Positions 11,997-19,950 of a stretch of 64,000 nt of DNA are shown one piece after another. The stretch's first letter is position 1. Every line of letters begins with the position of its first letter. The stretch is from Aliidiomarina taiwanensis (GTDB lineage: Bacteria > Pseudomonadota > Gammaproteobacteria > Enterobacterales > Alteromonadaceae). Under the pieces are notes generated by a model. It was given only the letters and a program-made list of their open reading frames with translations. It had not been told where the DNA came from and made no database searches. The position numbers and the translations under genes were made by a program. The DNA lies in contig NZ_PIPQ01000001.1 of NCBI RefSeq assembly GCF_003987015.1, positions 744,001-808,000 on the forward strand, read 5' to 3'.

Positions 11997-12022
11997 CCCG
12001 GCCTGCTAAAAAGCACGCCGGG
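11997..12022. terminator. Bidirectional terminator between the S9 peptidase and the porin
   Basis: CCCGGC / GCCGGG arms are extended by partly pairing CTGC/GCAC. The hairpin is flanked by A6 on the left and T6 on the right. It sits between two convergent genes and fits termination of both. Confidence 0.88.
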
Positions 12023-12061
12023 TTTTTTATTGCGTTATTGGTTTTAGGCTCTTTGCCTAGG

Positions 12062-13102
12062 TTACCACGTCATGCGGTTTTTATAGGTAAAGCGGAAGCC
12101 CAGACCCACCATGGTTTCAGACCCCACCGAATCACGATCTGTGTATCGCACCCCCGCATGGTAAGCAAATTGTGGTGATAAACGGCGAACCAAGCCAACA
12201 CCAACATACTCGCCATCAGCTACAGCACCTAAACTATCATCCATGAAACGACCATAGCTGAGTGATACTTGCCCAACAGCCGCTTTGTAAGCCCCCGTTA
12301 AAAACAGGTAGTCACCGTTGTCTAAGCCCGTGCCACGAAATTCGTACTGGCCGGCAAAGGTCCATGCACCTTCATTATAACGCGCACCAAACTTAGTGCC
12401 ATCACGCTTACCGCCGCCTCGGTTATCTGCATCGATATGTGCTAATGAAAGCTCGACAGAGCCTACAGGCACAAGAACAGATGCTGCATACATAGAGTTT
12501 TGATCTGGGCCAGAGGGCCCACCATCATTTTTCGAATAAAAAGCGGTGAACTTCATACCATTCATACTGAAGCTATAGTCAATACTATCGTCATGATAGC
12601 CCGCATGCCCTAAACCACCTCCAGAACGGCCACCATTTCGGCGCGCTTGAAAAGAGGTCGCATTCATTGGGTCCCAGCCCAAGCCTGCAAGCTTATAAGG
12701 AGTTTCAATACGTCCAGCGCGAACAGTACCAAAGTCACCACGTATCCCAAGATAAAGGTCACAATACTTACCGCGCCCATCAGGCAAGCCGTCCATATTA
12801 AAGTTATAAGACAAACGACCAAACAACTCGAAATTCGAACTGAAGGCGTGTCCGCCATCAAGGAATAAGCCACTCCAGTTATGATTGTTCGGACGCCCAC
12901 TTCCCCAAGCATCGGTTATGTTAAAGCCATCTTCACCGGTTAATTTGGGGATGTCACCAGACGCATTCACTAATTCTACTTGCGCTCGCGCCATAATCTG
13001 AAAGTAGGTTGCGTCGCTTTCAGCCAATGCCACACCAGAAAAGCCTAAAACAGAGAGTACCGCACCAGCAATTGCCGTTTGCTTTAACTTGACATCTAAC
13101 AT
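12062..13102 (-). CDS. Outer-membrane porin (general Gram-negative porin type)
   Basis: This 346-residue outer-membrane beta-barrel has a signal peptide (cleavage near GVALAESDA, about residue 28). The remainder alternates short hydrophobic and polar strands. It ends in an aromatic C-terminal strand (LGFRFTYKNRMTW), the usual signal for barrel insertion. The mid-part is rich in Gly and Asp (NGGRSGGGLG), as in long extracellular or constriction loops. It lies 14 bases after the small membrane gene and is the last gene of the SQR operon, an unusual setting for a porin. Substrate is unknown. The start has a G-rich ribosome-binding site 4 bases upstream. Confidence 0.82.
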   Translation of the reverse strand: MLDVKLKQTAIAGAVLSVLGFSGVALAESDATYFQIMARAQVELVNASGDIPKLTGEDGFNITDAWGSGRPNNHNWSGLFLDGGHAFSSNFELFGRLSYNFNMDGLPDGRGKYCDLYLGIRGDFGTVRAGRIETPYKLAGLGWDPMNATSFQARRNGGRSGGGLGHAGYHDDSIDYSFSMNGMKFTAFYSKNDGGPSGPDQNSMYAASVLVPVGSVELSLAHIDADNRGGGKRDGTKFGARYNEGAWTFAGQYEFRGTGLDNGDYLFLTGAYKAAVGQVSLSYGRFMDDSLGAVADGEYVGVGLVRRLSPQFAYHAGVRYTDRDSVGSETMVGLGFRFTYKNRMTW

Positions 13103-13116
13103 TTAGCCCCCTTGAG

Positions 13117-13464
13117 CTATTTACGTTTCCCAAAAAGTAGCCACGGTCCCCAGAGTAATAAAAGCCCGGAAACGCTTGCAGCTACAGATACTAAAAACAA
13201 TACGCCATAGTCTAACACACCGACCAAATGACTGTGTCCGGAGCCTGTTAATGTAGGTGTCAAAATAAAAAAAAGTAATCCAACAACTCCAGCTAAATAG
13301 AATAAACCGCGGTGTTTCCATGGTGCACTGATGCTCACCGCGCGATTTCTAGCAACCATTATCCAAATAATCAGCTCAATAAATATGATCAAGAACAAAT
13401 AACTTGCAAATGGCTTTGCTGATTCATAAAGAACAGAGAAAACCCCAAGAATTGAAAAGCTCAT
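13117..13464 (-). CDS. Small four-helix membrane protein in the SQR-porin operon
   Basis: This 115-residue protein is almost entirely membrane. I see hydrophobic segments at about residues 20-37, 52-68, 81-96 and 95-112, with short polar links. A His-containing loop (GSGHSHLVG) lies between the second and third, and a basic C-terminus (GKRK) suggests a cytoplasmic end. It has a strong ribosome-binding site (AAGGAG, 6 bases) and lies 10 bases after the SQR gene and 14 before the porin. I do not recognise a named family with confidence. Its position suggests a partner of the flavoprotein, for example a quinone-side or membrane anchor subunit, but this is inference. Confidence 0.65.
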   Translation of the reverse strand: MSFSILGVFSVLYESAKPFASYLFLIIFIELIIWIMVARNRAVSISAPWKHRGLFYLAGVVGLLFFILTPTLTGSGHSHLVGVLDYGVLFLVSVAASVSGLLLLWGPWLLFGKRK

Positions 13465-13474
13465 TTAACTCTCC

Positions 13475-14806
13475 TTAAACGCGCCCACGCAGCATAGCGT
13501 TATAAGCACCTTGTAACATATAATCCTTCATTAACCACGGTACCCAGTGGCGTTTCAGTGGATTAATAAAACCAAAAGACGGCACCATATTGAGCTCATA
13601 GTCGAACTCGACTAGCATGGCTTCTCCCTTTTCAGTGACTAACGGGCAAGAGGTGTACCCATTATAAACAGCATCTGGAGCCTGACCCTGAATGACTTGT
13701 AACAGGTTACGAACAACCACTGGCACTTGTGCTTTCACGCTGGCAGCTGTTTTTCCTATAGGCGTACCGACACAATCACCAGCTCCAAACACATTAGCAA
13801 AACGAACATGCTGCAAACTGTATTTATTCACTTCAAGCCAACCAGCAGCGGCAAAAGGCCCTTGTTGAGCAGCCAGCTCAGAGTTCTTTAAAGCATCAGG
13901 CGCTCGCATTGGCGGTACTACGTGGATAAAGTCGTAATCTATTTGCTTCAAGCCTTGTTCAGTCAAAAAAGTGGCCCGCCTTGCTTCAGCGTCGATTGCT
14001 TTTAACTGACTATGCCAGTGCACATCAAACCCTCGACCGGGCAGATGTTCTTTTAAGAAAGTATTAACATCTGGTTGACTAAATAGTCCTCCTGCTGGCG
14101 CTGTGTACATGAGCTCTGCTTGCTCACGATTCCCTTTTTCTCGTAGTAAGTGTTCTGTTAACATGGCAATTTTCAACGGTGCACCGGCACACTTCAATTG
14201 CCCTGGGGGGCGTGTAAATACACCAATTCCACCAGTCTCTGTAAACGTATCAATTGCTTGCCAACTTGCCGTGGCATGTTCTGTCGAGTCATAAACACAA
14301 GCAATGCCATGTTGACCTATTACCCCTGGGTGCATACCTTCTATAGCTTCAAAATCAAGCTGCAGCCCCGTAGTAACAACCAAGTAGTCATAGTGAACTC
14401 GCTTACCCAAGTCCGTCACAACCTCATTACTGACCGGGCTAAAATCAATCACAGACTCTTTTAACCAGGTAATATTTTTGGGTAAAAAGTGACTGTTTGT
14501 ATCGGTCACTTTTTCCGCCTGCCAAATACCCGTAGCCACTAGTGTTAAACCCGGCTGATAAGTATGTCGCTCACGCCTGTCTATAATGGTAATGTCAGCG
14601 CCATTTGTTTCCCTAGCCAAACGGTTTGCAATTGAAATTCCTGCAGCTCCTGCGCCCACAATCACTATTTTACTTTTTGTTTCTATCGCATCAGCTGTAA
14701 ACGCAGTCATTGCGCCAATACCTGCTGCGGTTATACCCGCACCTGCAGCCATTAACTTAATAAAGTGACGCCGTTCACTATTTTGTAGCAAATTCTTTTT
14801 GCTCAT
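13475..14806 (-). CDS. Sulfide:quinone oxidoreductase-like flavoprotein with Tat-type signal
   Basis: This 443-residue FAD-dependent oxidoreductase has an N-terminal Tat-like signal (RR at 12-13 followed by HFIKLMAAGAG). The FAD-binding KIVIVGAGAAGIS motif starts near residue 46. Two cysteines sit in motifs typical of SQR type II/mitochondrial SQOR: C206 in LKCAGAPLK and C387 in GYTSCPLVT. A second FAD-contact motif, NVFGAGDCVGTP, lies near 339-349. The predicted reaction is oxidation of sulfide to a persulfide or polysulfide with electrons passed to quinone. Export by Tat would put it on the periplasmic face. It heads an operon with a small membrane protein and a porin. The start has GAGGAG 9 bases upstream. 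Confidence 0.85.
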   Translation of the reverse strand: MSKKNLLQNSERRHFIKLMAAGAGITAAGIGAMTAFTADAIETKSKIVIVGAGAAGISIANRLARETNGADITIIDRRERHTYQPGLTLVATGIWQAEKVTDTNSHFLPKNITWLKESVIDFSPVSNEVVTDLGKRVHYDYLVVTTGLQLDFEAIEGMHPGVIGQHGIACVYDSTEHATASWQAIDTFTETGGIGVFTRPPGQLKCAGAPLKIAMLTEHLLREKGNREQAELMYTAPAGGLFSQPDVNTFLKEHLPGRGFDVHWHSQLKAIDAEARRATFLTEQGLKQIDYDFIHVVPPMRAPDALKNSELAAQQGPFAAAGWLEVNKYSLQHVRFANVFGAGDCVGTPIGKTAASVKAQVPVVVRNLLQVIQGQAPDAVYNGYTSCPLVTEKGEAMLVEFDYELNMVPSFGFINPLKRHWVPWLMKDYMLQGAYNAMLRGRV

Positions 14807-14838
14807 TTATATGTACTCCTCAAGTTACACACATATTC

Positions 14839-14854
14839 ATTAGTACATACTAAT
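14839..14854. promoter_or_regulatory. 16-bp near-perfect palindrome upstream of the SQR operon (candidate operator)
   Basis: ATTAGTACATACTAAT has perfectly paired 7-base arms around a central CA. It is centred about 40 bases upstream of the SQR start codon, where a minus-strand promoter would be expected. AT-rich dyads of this size are typical of ArsR- or MarR-type winged-helix repressors. The regulator is not identifiable from this window. Confidence 0.5.
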
Positions 14855-14925
14855 ATTTAAAGCAAATAAAAATTGCGAAGGAACCAGCCCTTCATTCAAT
14901 TAGTTATTCTAAATCAATACTTGCT

Positions 14926-14950
14926 ATACTTGACCTAATTGGTCAGGCTA
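14926..14950 (+). promoter_or_regulatory. Type 1 IscR-like box overlapping the iscR -35 element
   Basis: The left arm ATACTTGAC and the core GAC-7 bases-GTC match the type 1 IscR box, which as I recall is ATASYYGACTRWWWYAGTCRRSTAT. The outer right arm is poorer. TTGACC at 14930-14935 inside it is a good -35, with CATATT (14954-14959) as a likely -10. This is the arrangement expected for IscR autorepression. Confidence 0.6.
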
Positions 14951-14956
14951 TGCCAT

Positions 14957-14975
14957 ATTGAGAATGATTCTCAAT
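14957..14975 (+). promoter_or_regulatory. Fur-box-like 19-bp palindrome in the iscR promoter
   Basis: ATTGAGAATGATTCTCAAT is a perfect palindrome around one base. Its core differs from the Fur 7-1-7 consensus (TGATAATnATTATCA) at only two symmetric positions. It overlaps the probable -10 of iscR, so Fe-Fur would repress iscR. Confidence 0.7.
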
Positions 14976-15024
14976 TAGATTTTGTTTCTTGGGCGATGCA
15001 TACGGCATATTTATGGGGTAAAAA

Positions 15025-15492
15025 ATGAAGTTAACATCGAAAGGACGCTACGCGGTTACCGCTATGTTAGATGTTGCCTTATATGGTAACGACCAGCCTA
15101 TACCACTTTCAGATATTGCCGAGCGGCAAAACATCTCTTTGTCTTATTTAGAGCAGCTTTTTTCCCGGCTACGCCGCGCTGGCTTGGTCGAAAGCGTCCG
15201 CGGGCCAGGGGGAGGTTATAAGCTCACGCGCTCTGCAGCCCAGGTAACCATAGCCGACGTTATTCATGCAGTAAACGAGTCTGTCGACGCAACCCGTTGT
15301 CAGGGACAGTCGAACTGCAATGGCGGGGAGCGCTGTTTAACGCATAATTTATGGTCTGATTTAAGCGACAGAATTGCCAGCTTTTTAAACGAAATCTCGC
15401 TGGCAGATTTAACGAAAGACCACGTGGCCCAGGCACAAATAAAGCAGCACAAACACGCTGAACAGGAAAAAATACCTGTTCAGCCAACCTAA
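15025..15492 (+). CDS. iscR: Fe-S cluster-sensing transcriptional regulator IscR (Rrf2 family)
   Basis: This 155-residue Rrf2 regulator is very close to E. coli IscR at the N-terminus ([18 protein letters not shown], then the winged helix [19 protein letters not shown] and VRGPGGGY). The [2Fe-2S] ligands are all present at the E. coli positions: C92, C98, C104 and H107 in the ATRC...CLTH segment. As holo-protein it should repress type 1 boxes, and the two found here lie at its own promoter and at sufB. It is not followed by iscSUA; instead it converges with sufE 2 bases away. In this window it therefore serves a Suf system. The start has GGGG 6 bases upstream. Confidence 0.95.
   Translation: MKLTSKGRYAVTAMLDVALYGNDQPIPLSDIAERQNISLSYLEQLFSRLRRAGLVESVRGPGGGYKLTRSAAQVTIADVIHAVNESVDATRCQGQSNCNGGERCLTHNLWSDLSDRIASFLNEISLADLTKDHVAQAQIKQHKHAEQEKIPVQPT
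15457..15484. repeat. 10-bp inverted repeat at the iscR/sufE convergence
   Basis: GCTGAACAGG / CCTGTTCAGC arms surround an A-rich 8-base loop at the last codons of iscR. There is no T tract, so termination is possible but not clear. Confidence 0.4.
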
Positions 15493-15494
15493 AT

Positions 15495-15905
15495 TTATGC
15501 AGCCGCTTTAGCGATGCTTTGTATTTTTGCCACGATGGCACGCAGGCCATTACCACGTGTTGGGGAAAGGTGTCGTTCTAAATCAAGTGACTTAAAATAG
15601 CCGTCAATGTCAAACGCCGTAATTTCTTGTGGCGTTTTATGGTTATATGCCGCCATTACCAGGCCTAATAAACCGCGCACGATCACAGCGTCACTGTCCA
15701 CTTGAAATGCCATTTTCTCAGCCGATGCATCGGCAATCAGCCATACATCACTTTGGCAGCCTTTCACTTTAAACTCAGGTAATCGTTGTGCTTCGTCTAT
15801 TTTCGGAAGCCCTTTACCTAAGTCTATAATGTACTGATAACGAGACTCCCAATCGTCTAAAAATTCAATATCTTCAACAATGTCCTGCGTACTAGGTAAG
15901 TTCAT
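15495..15905 (-). CDS. sufE: Cysteine desulfuration protein SufE
   Basis: This sulfur-transfer partner of SufS accepts persulfide from the desulfurase and passes it to SufB. It has 136 residues with the reactive cysteine at C50 in PEFKVKGCQSDVW, the conserved SufE motif, and the family's C-terminal helices. The start is ATG 15905 (MNLPSTQDIVEDIEF). The frame extends upstream to 16016 without family similarity. AAGGA lies about 15 bases upstream, rather far, so initiation may be weak. It is separated from the rest of the suf operon by the SulP gene and faces iscR tail to tail. Confidence 0.92.
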   Translation of the reverse strand: MNLPSTQDIVEDIEFLDDWESRYQYIIDLGKGLPKIDEAQRLPEFKVKGCQSDVWLIADASAEKMAFQVDSDAVIVRGLLGLVMAAYNHKTPQEITAFDIDGYFKSLDLERHLSPTRGNGLRAIVAKIQSIAKAAA

Positions 15906-16055
15906 AGCGTTAATATTTAATCCTTTATAGATACAATATTCTGAAGCGCTTTGGTTCAAGAAAAAGCGCAGTACAACCAAGTGGTTCCATGTGTATATGA
16001 TAGCATGGACACACACCAGCTTAAGTTTAAATTTTCTTTTTTCGGAGGGTTCTTA

Positions 16056-17801
16056 ATGGCACATGGCCGACTATCATTTCCACGTCCCCGCATTGGCGTT
16101 GGGCTCTCCCTTGCACGCCAAGCGGGCTATGGCAAAAAGCACATTCGCCACGACATTCTTGCAGGTCTTACCGTAGGTACCGTCGCCGTGCCTTTGTCCA
16201 TGGCACTTGCCATTGCCACCGGCGTCGCCCCGCAGCATGGTCTTTATACCGCCATTATTGCTGGCTTTCTCATTGCTTTAACCGGGGGGACTCGCTTTAA
16301 TGTTTCAGGCCCCACCGCTGCTTTTATTGTTATTTTATTTCCCATTGTGCAGCAATATGGCTTAGGGGGCTTGCTCATTGCTTCCATTATGGCCGGGCTT
16401 ATCTTGCTCTTTCTTGGGTTGAGCCGAATGGGTCGCCTTATACGCTTTATTCCCTACCCTGTGGTGCTTGGGTTCACCGCGGGAATAGCCGTGGTCATAG
16501 CCGCCTTACAAATTCCAGACTTTCTTGGTCTCCAACTTACCGAAGAAAGCAGTCACTTTTTGGCGAATCTCCAGCATATTATTGAACGCATCGGCACACT
16601 CAACCTGTACGAACTCGGCATTGGCTTGTTTAGTTTGTTTGTTATGTTGCTGTGGCCGCGCACCAAACTGCCCGTCCCAGCCCCATTAGTCGGTTTAGTG
16701 CTTAGCGCGGGGTTAGCCTACTTACTTAACTCTGGCTACTTTGGCTCACACTTGGTCGACTCCATTGCCACTATTAGCTCGAGTTTTAGTTGGCACATTG
16801 AAGGGCAAAGCGGCCAAGGAATCCCACCTATGGCCCCGTCATTCGTGCTCCCTTGGAATTTACCGGGGCCAAATGGCGAACCACTGCAAGTAGACTTTAC
16901 CCTGATTCGTGCTTTACTTGGCCCTGCGTTTGCCATTGCTGTGCTTGCGGCCATTGAGTCCTTGCTCTGTGCCGTTATTGCTGATGGTCTGACCAAAACC
17001 AAGCACGACTCGAATGGTGAACTGATAGGCCAAGGCATAGGGAATATTGTGACGCCTTTCTTCGGTGGCATTACCGCGACTGCGGCCATAGCGCGCACCG
17101 CCACCAGCATTCGCAGTGGCGCCTATTCCCCCGTAGCCGCGATGACCCACGCGGGCGTTGTTTTACTGGCGGTGACCCTCCTTGCCGATGTGCTGGGCTT
17201 AGTCCCCATGACTAGCTTAGCGGCTTTGCTGTTTATTGTGGCTTGGAATATGAGTGAAGCACGCCACTTTATACATACCATGCGCTCTGCACCCGGTGGC
17301 GATGTGTTGGTTCTTATCACCTGCTTCGGCTTAACGGTGGTCTTTGACATGGTTGTGGCCGTAGCTGTGGGCGTAGGGGTTGCATCGGCCCTGTTTATTA
17401 AGCGCATGGCCGACTACACTCATACCACCACCCCAGCACACGACCACCCAGACATTGGTGCACTTCCGAATACAGTGGCGGTGTATGATGTGAATGGACC
17501 TTTGTTTTTCGGGGCAGCCGAAAAGGCCATTTCCAGCCTCAAACAAGTGGACCCGCATGTGGAAATGGTTATTTTAGATATGAAAGACGTTCCCAGCATA
17601 GACGCAAGTGCCATACTGGCCTTGCAAACGCTGATAGAAGACTTAAACAAGCAAGGTATTTCATTGATTTTGGTCGGACTACCCGCTCGCATTATTGTAA
17701 AACTACGACGCGCAGGTATTCAAAAACAGCGAGGTACACTCACCTACACCCGCAGTTTGCAAGAAGCCGCACGTGTCGCGCGGCACTGGCAATCGCTCTA
17801 G
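16056..17801 (+). CDS. SulP-family anion transporter with C-terminal STAS domain
   Basis: This 581-residue inner-membrane transporter has the SLC26/SulP layout. A leading DILAGLTVGTVAVPLSMALAIA segment, about 14 membrane spans with FNVSGPTAAFIVI and a GITATAAIARTATSIRSGA signature, and a cytoplasmic STAS domain from about residue 460 are all visible. The STAS switch serine region reads SIDASAILAL, with Ala after Ser where a Gly is common. Substrate could be sulfate or bicarbonate; its place beside Suf sulfur-mobilisation genes is suggestive but not proof. The start is ATG 16056 with GGAGGG 6 bases upstream. Upstream starts at 15951 or 16005 lack such a site. Confidence 0.9.
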   Translation: MAHGRLSFPRPRIGVGLSLARQAGYGKKHIRHDILAGLTVGTVAVPLSMALAIATGVAPQHGLYTAIIAGFLIALTGGTRFNVSGPTAAFIVILFPIVQQYGLGGLLIASIMAGLILLFLGLSRMGRLIRFIPYPVVLGFTAGIAVVIAALQIPDFLGLQLTEESSHFLANLQHIIERIGTLNLYELGIGLFSLFVMLLWPRTKLPVPAPLVGLVLSAGLAYLLNSGYFGSHLVDSIATISSSFSWHIEGQSGQGIPPMAPSFVLPWNLPGPNGEPLQVDFTLIRALLGPAFAIAVLAAIESLLCAVIADGLTKTKHDSNGELIGQGIGNIVTPFFGGITATAAIARTATSIRSGAYSPVAAMTHAGVVLLAVTLLADVLGLVPMTSLAALLFIVAWNMSEARHFIHTMRSAPGGDVLVLITCFGLTVVFDMVVAVAVGVGVASALFIKRMADYTHTTTPAHDHPDIGALPNTVAVYDVNGPLFFGAAEKAISSLKQVDPHVEMVILDMKDVPSIDASAILALQTLIEDLNKQGISLILVGLPARIIVKLRRAGIQKQRGTLTYTRSLQEAARVARHWQSL

Positions 17802-17816
17802 GTTCGACAGAAAAGA

Positions 17817-17841
17817 CAGGGCTTTTAAAAGAAAAGCCCTG
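17817..17841. terminator. Hairpin between convergent sulP and sufT
   Basis: CAGGGCTTTT / AAAAGCCCTG form a perfect 10-bp stem with a 5-base loop. It overlaps the sufT stop codon. Flanking T runs are short, so this is only a probable terminator. Confidence 0.45.
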
Positions 17842-18355
17842 CTTCGAGTAATGCTTCTTCACTCATTTTGTCACGTGACCAAGGCGGATCGAATACCATT
17901 TCAACCTGCACGTTTTTTACATTAGGTACCATACTCACACGGTATTCAACGTCACCCACAAGTACCGGGCCCATACCACAACCAGGGGCTGTAAGTGTCA
18001 TTTGAATATCCACCTGCCCTGTTTCTTGGTTCACTTGCACCCCGTAAATAAGGCCTAGCGACACTAAGTTAATAGGTATTTCAGGGTCGAACACGGTTTC
18101 AAGCGCTTCCCATACCTGTTTTTCATCAATGCGCCCGTCAATCGGTGGGGTAAATTCTAGCACCGTTGGTTCGCGCCCTATGGCGTCTGCGTCGGTACCA
18201 TCAATACGCCACATATTCCCTTTCCAGGTAATAGTGTAGTTTCCACCCAGGTCTTGGGTTATTTTAATAAACTCACCCTTGGGCAAAATACTCACTTCGC
18301 CCGTAGGTACACGCCGAACTTTTACTTCCCGCGTCGTGGTTATAATGTTGTCCAT
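17825..18355 (-). CDS. sufT: Fe-S assembly protein SufT (DUF59/MIP18 family)
   Basis: This 176-residue protein is a maturation factor acting with SufBCD, probably in carrying clusters to targets. The C-terminal MIP18/DUF59 domain (about residues 75-170) shows VFDPEIPINLVSLGLIYGV, the conserved metal-ligand cysteine in LTAPGCGMGP and the closing VFDPPWSRDKMSEEA motif. The N-terminal part is the SufT-specific extension. It is the last gene of the suf operon, one base after sufA. Its exact role is known mainly by association in other bacteria. Confidence 0.9.
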   Translation of the reverse strand: MDNIITTTREVKVRRVPTGEVSILPKGEFIKITQDLGGNYTITWKGNMWRIDGTDADAIGREPTVLEFTPPIDGRIDEKQVWEALETVFDPEIPINLVSLGLIYGVQVNQETGQVDIQMTLTAPGCGMGPVLVGDVEYRVSMVPNVKNVQVEMVFDPPWSRDKMSEEALLEAGLFF

Positions 18356-18356
18356 A

Positions 18357-18716
18357 TTACTGGCCTACACTAAAGCTTTCACCACAACCGCAAGCGTCAA
18401 CCACATTCGGATTGTTAAACTTCAACACACCATTAATACCCTCTTTCACATAGTCTAATTCTGTGTGCTTTAGAATAGGTAAAGAGGCATTAGCAACAGC
18501 CAAAGTAATGGTGTCGCTCACCGTGACAACCGTGTCGTCCGCTTCAGCTTTGTCTGCAAAGTCAACTACATAAGCAAAGCCCGTGCAGCCACTTTCCTTT
18601 GTCGACAAACGAATAATTTTGCCCGGTGCTGAAGCCAACTTCGACTCAAAATGCTTCATTGCCGTGGGTGTTAAAGACACCACTTCTTTTTGAGGAACAA
18701 ACGATTCAACAGACAT
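18357..18716 (-). CDS. sufA: A-type Fe-S carrier protein SufA
   Basis: This 119-residue HesB/IscA-type carrier receives clusters from SufBCD and hands them to apoproteins. The three ligand cysteines are visible: C44 in ESGCTGF, and C109 and C111 in the CGCG motif near the C-terminus. The start is ATG 18716 with AGGAG 5 bases upstream. An upstream extension to 18776 overlaps the sufS 3' end and lacks similarity. It sits 10 bases after sufS and 1 base before sufT. Family naming between SufA, IscA and ErpA rests on the operon context. Confidence 0.9.
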   Translation of the reverse strand: MSVESFVPQKEVVSLTPTAMKHFESKLASAPGKIIRLSTKESGCTGFAYVVDFADKAEADDTVVTVSDTITLAVANASLPILKHTELDYVKEGINGVLKFNNPNVVDACGCGESFSVGQ

Positions 18717-18726
18717 AATGACTCCT

Positions 18727-19950
18727 TTATGCGAGCATTTCTTGTGCTTTTCGTAAACCAGCAAATAGCTGTTCAACTTCGTCTAGCGTATTGTAAATTG
18801 AGAATGAAGCCCGTGCCGTGCCCGGTACATTCAAACGCGCCATTAAGGGTTGAGCACAGTGGTCTCCGGTGCGAATAGCAATGCCTTGGCGATCGAGAAT
18901 AAAGCCGATATCCGCAGGGTGCCCAGCATCCATTACAAAACTATACACGCCCACTTTTTCTGGCGCGTTGCCTACTAAACGTAAACCAGGCATTGCATGA
19001 CCAAGTTCAACTGCTTTCGCCATCAGCGCTTGTTCATGACGCTGTACGTCGGCCATGTCAAACTGCTGAAGCCACTGAATACCTGCCGCCATTCCAATGG
19101 CACCCGCAATATTCGGTGTGCCAGCTTCTAAACGGTTCGGTAATGGTCCCCAGGTGGACTCCTGATAGCTAACTGTCGCGATCATTTCGCCACCAGTTAG
19201 CCAAACAGGCCAATTTTCTAACACCTGATAGCGGCCCCATAATGCACCTATGCCCGTTGGACCAAATAACTTATGGGCTGAAAAAGCATAAAAGTCGCAG
19301 TCTAAAGCCTGAACATCCACCGTGCTGTGGGCTACACCCTGGGCACCATCAATCATCACGAGTGCTTTAGGCGCTTTGTTGCGCACATAGGCAATAAGCT
19401 GCTGAATGGGGTTCACCGTTCCAAGCGCGTTCGACACATGAGGCATCGACACCATGGCTGTATGTTCGTTAATCAAAGCTTCAAACGCAGCAATATTCAG
19501 TGCCCCATTGTCGTCAATGGGCGCTACCTTCAAGCTAGCACCACTGGCTAAACAGGCTTGTTGCCAGGTCACTAAATTCGCATGGTGCTCAAGCTCAGTC
19601 ACAACCACTTCGTCAGTTGCTTTCAGCTGCTGCGCCATGCCTTTCGCCACAATGTTAATGCTTTCTGTGGTACCGCTGGTCCAAATAAGTTCTTCACGCT
19701 GCGACGCGTTAATAAACCCGGCCACGATGTCGCGGGCGGCTTCATAACGGCGCGTTGCTTCGTCGCTCAAGAAGTGGGCGCCGCGGTGTACGTTCGAGTT
19801 ACACTCGGTGTAAAACTCAACCAAGGCGTCAATCACTGCTTGTGGCTTCTGTGTGGTTGCTGCGCTGTCTAAGTACACCAAGGGTTTACCATGCACTTCA
19901 CGGCTTAAAATTGGAAACTCACGGCGTATGGCGTTTACATCAAAACTCAT
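18727..19950 (-). CDS. sufS: Cysteine desulfurase SufS
   Basis: This PLP enzyme converts cysteine to alanine and a protein-bound persulfide for cluster assembly. It has 407 residues, the usual group II length. The PLP lysine is K227 in SAHKLFGPTG, and the catalytic cysteine is C365 in RTGDHCAQPLM on the short group II loop that needs SufE. PLP-contact motifs TSGTTESIN and DGAQGVAH are present. Its start overlaps the end of sufD by 4 bases, giving translational coupling. Its sulfur acceptor, SufE, is encoded 3 kb away in the same region. Confidence 0.97.
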   Translation of the reverse strand: MSFDVNAIRREFPILSREVHGKPLVYLDSAATTQKPQAVIDALVEFYTECNSNVHRGAHFLSDEATRRYEAARDIVAGFINASQREELIWTSGTTESINIVAKGMAQQLKATDEVVVTELEHHANLVTWQQACLASGASLKVAPIDDNGALNIAAFEALINEHTAMVSMPHVSNALGTVNPIQQLIAYVRNKAPKALVMIDGAQGVAHSTVDVQALDCDFYAFSAHKLFGPTGIGALWGRYQVLENWPVWLTGGEMIATVSYQESTWGPLPNRLEAGTPNIAGAIGMAAGIQWLQQFDMADVQRHEQALMAKAVELGHAMPGLRLVGNAPEKVGVYSFVMDAGHPADIGFILDRQGIAIRTGDHCAQPLMARLNVPGTARASFSIYNTLDEVEQLFAGLRKAQEMLA

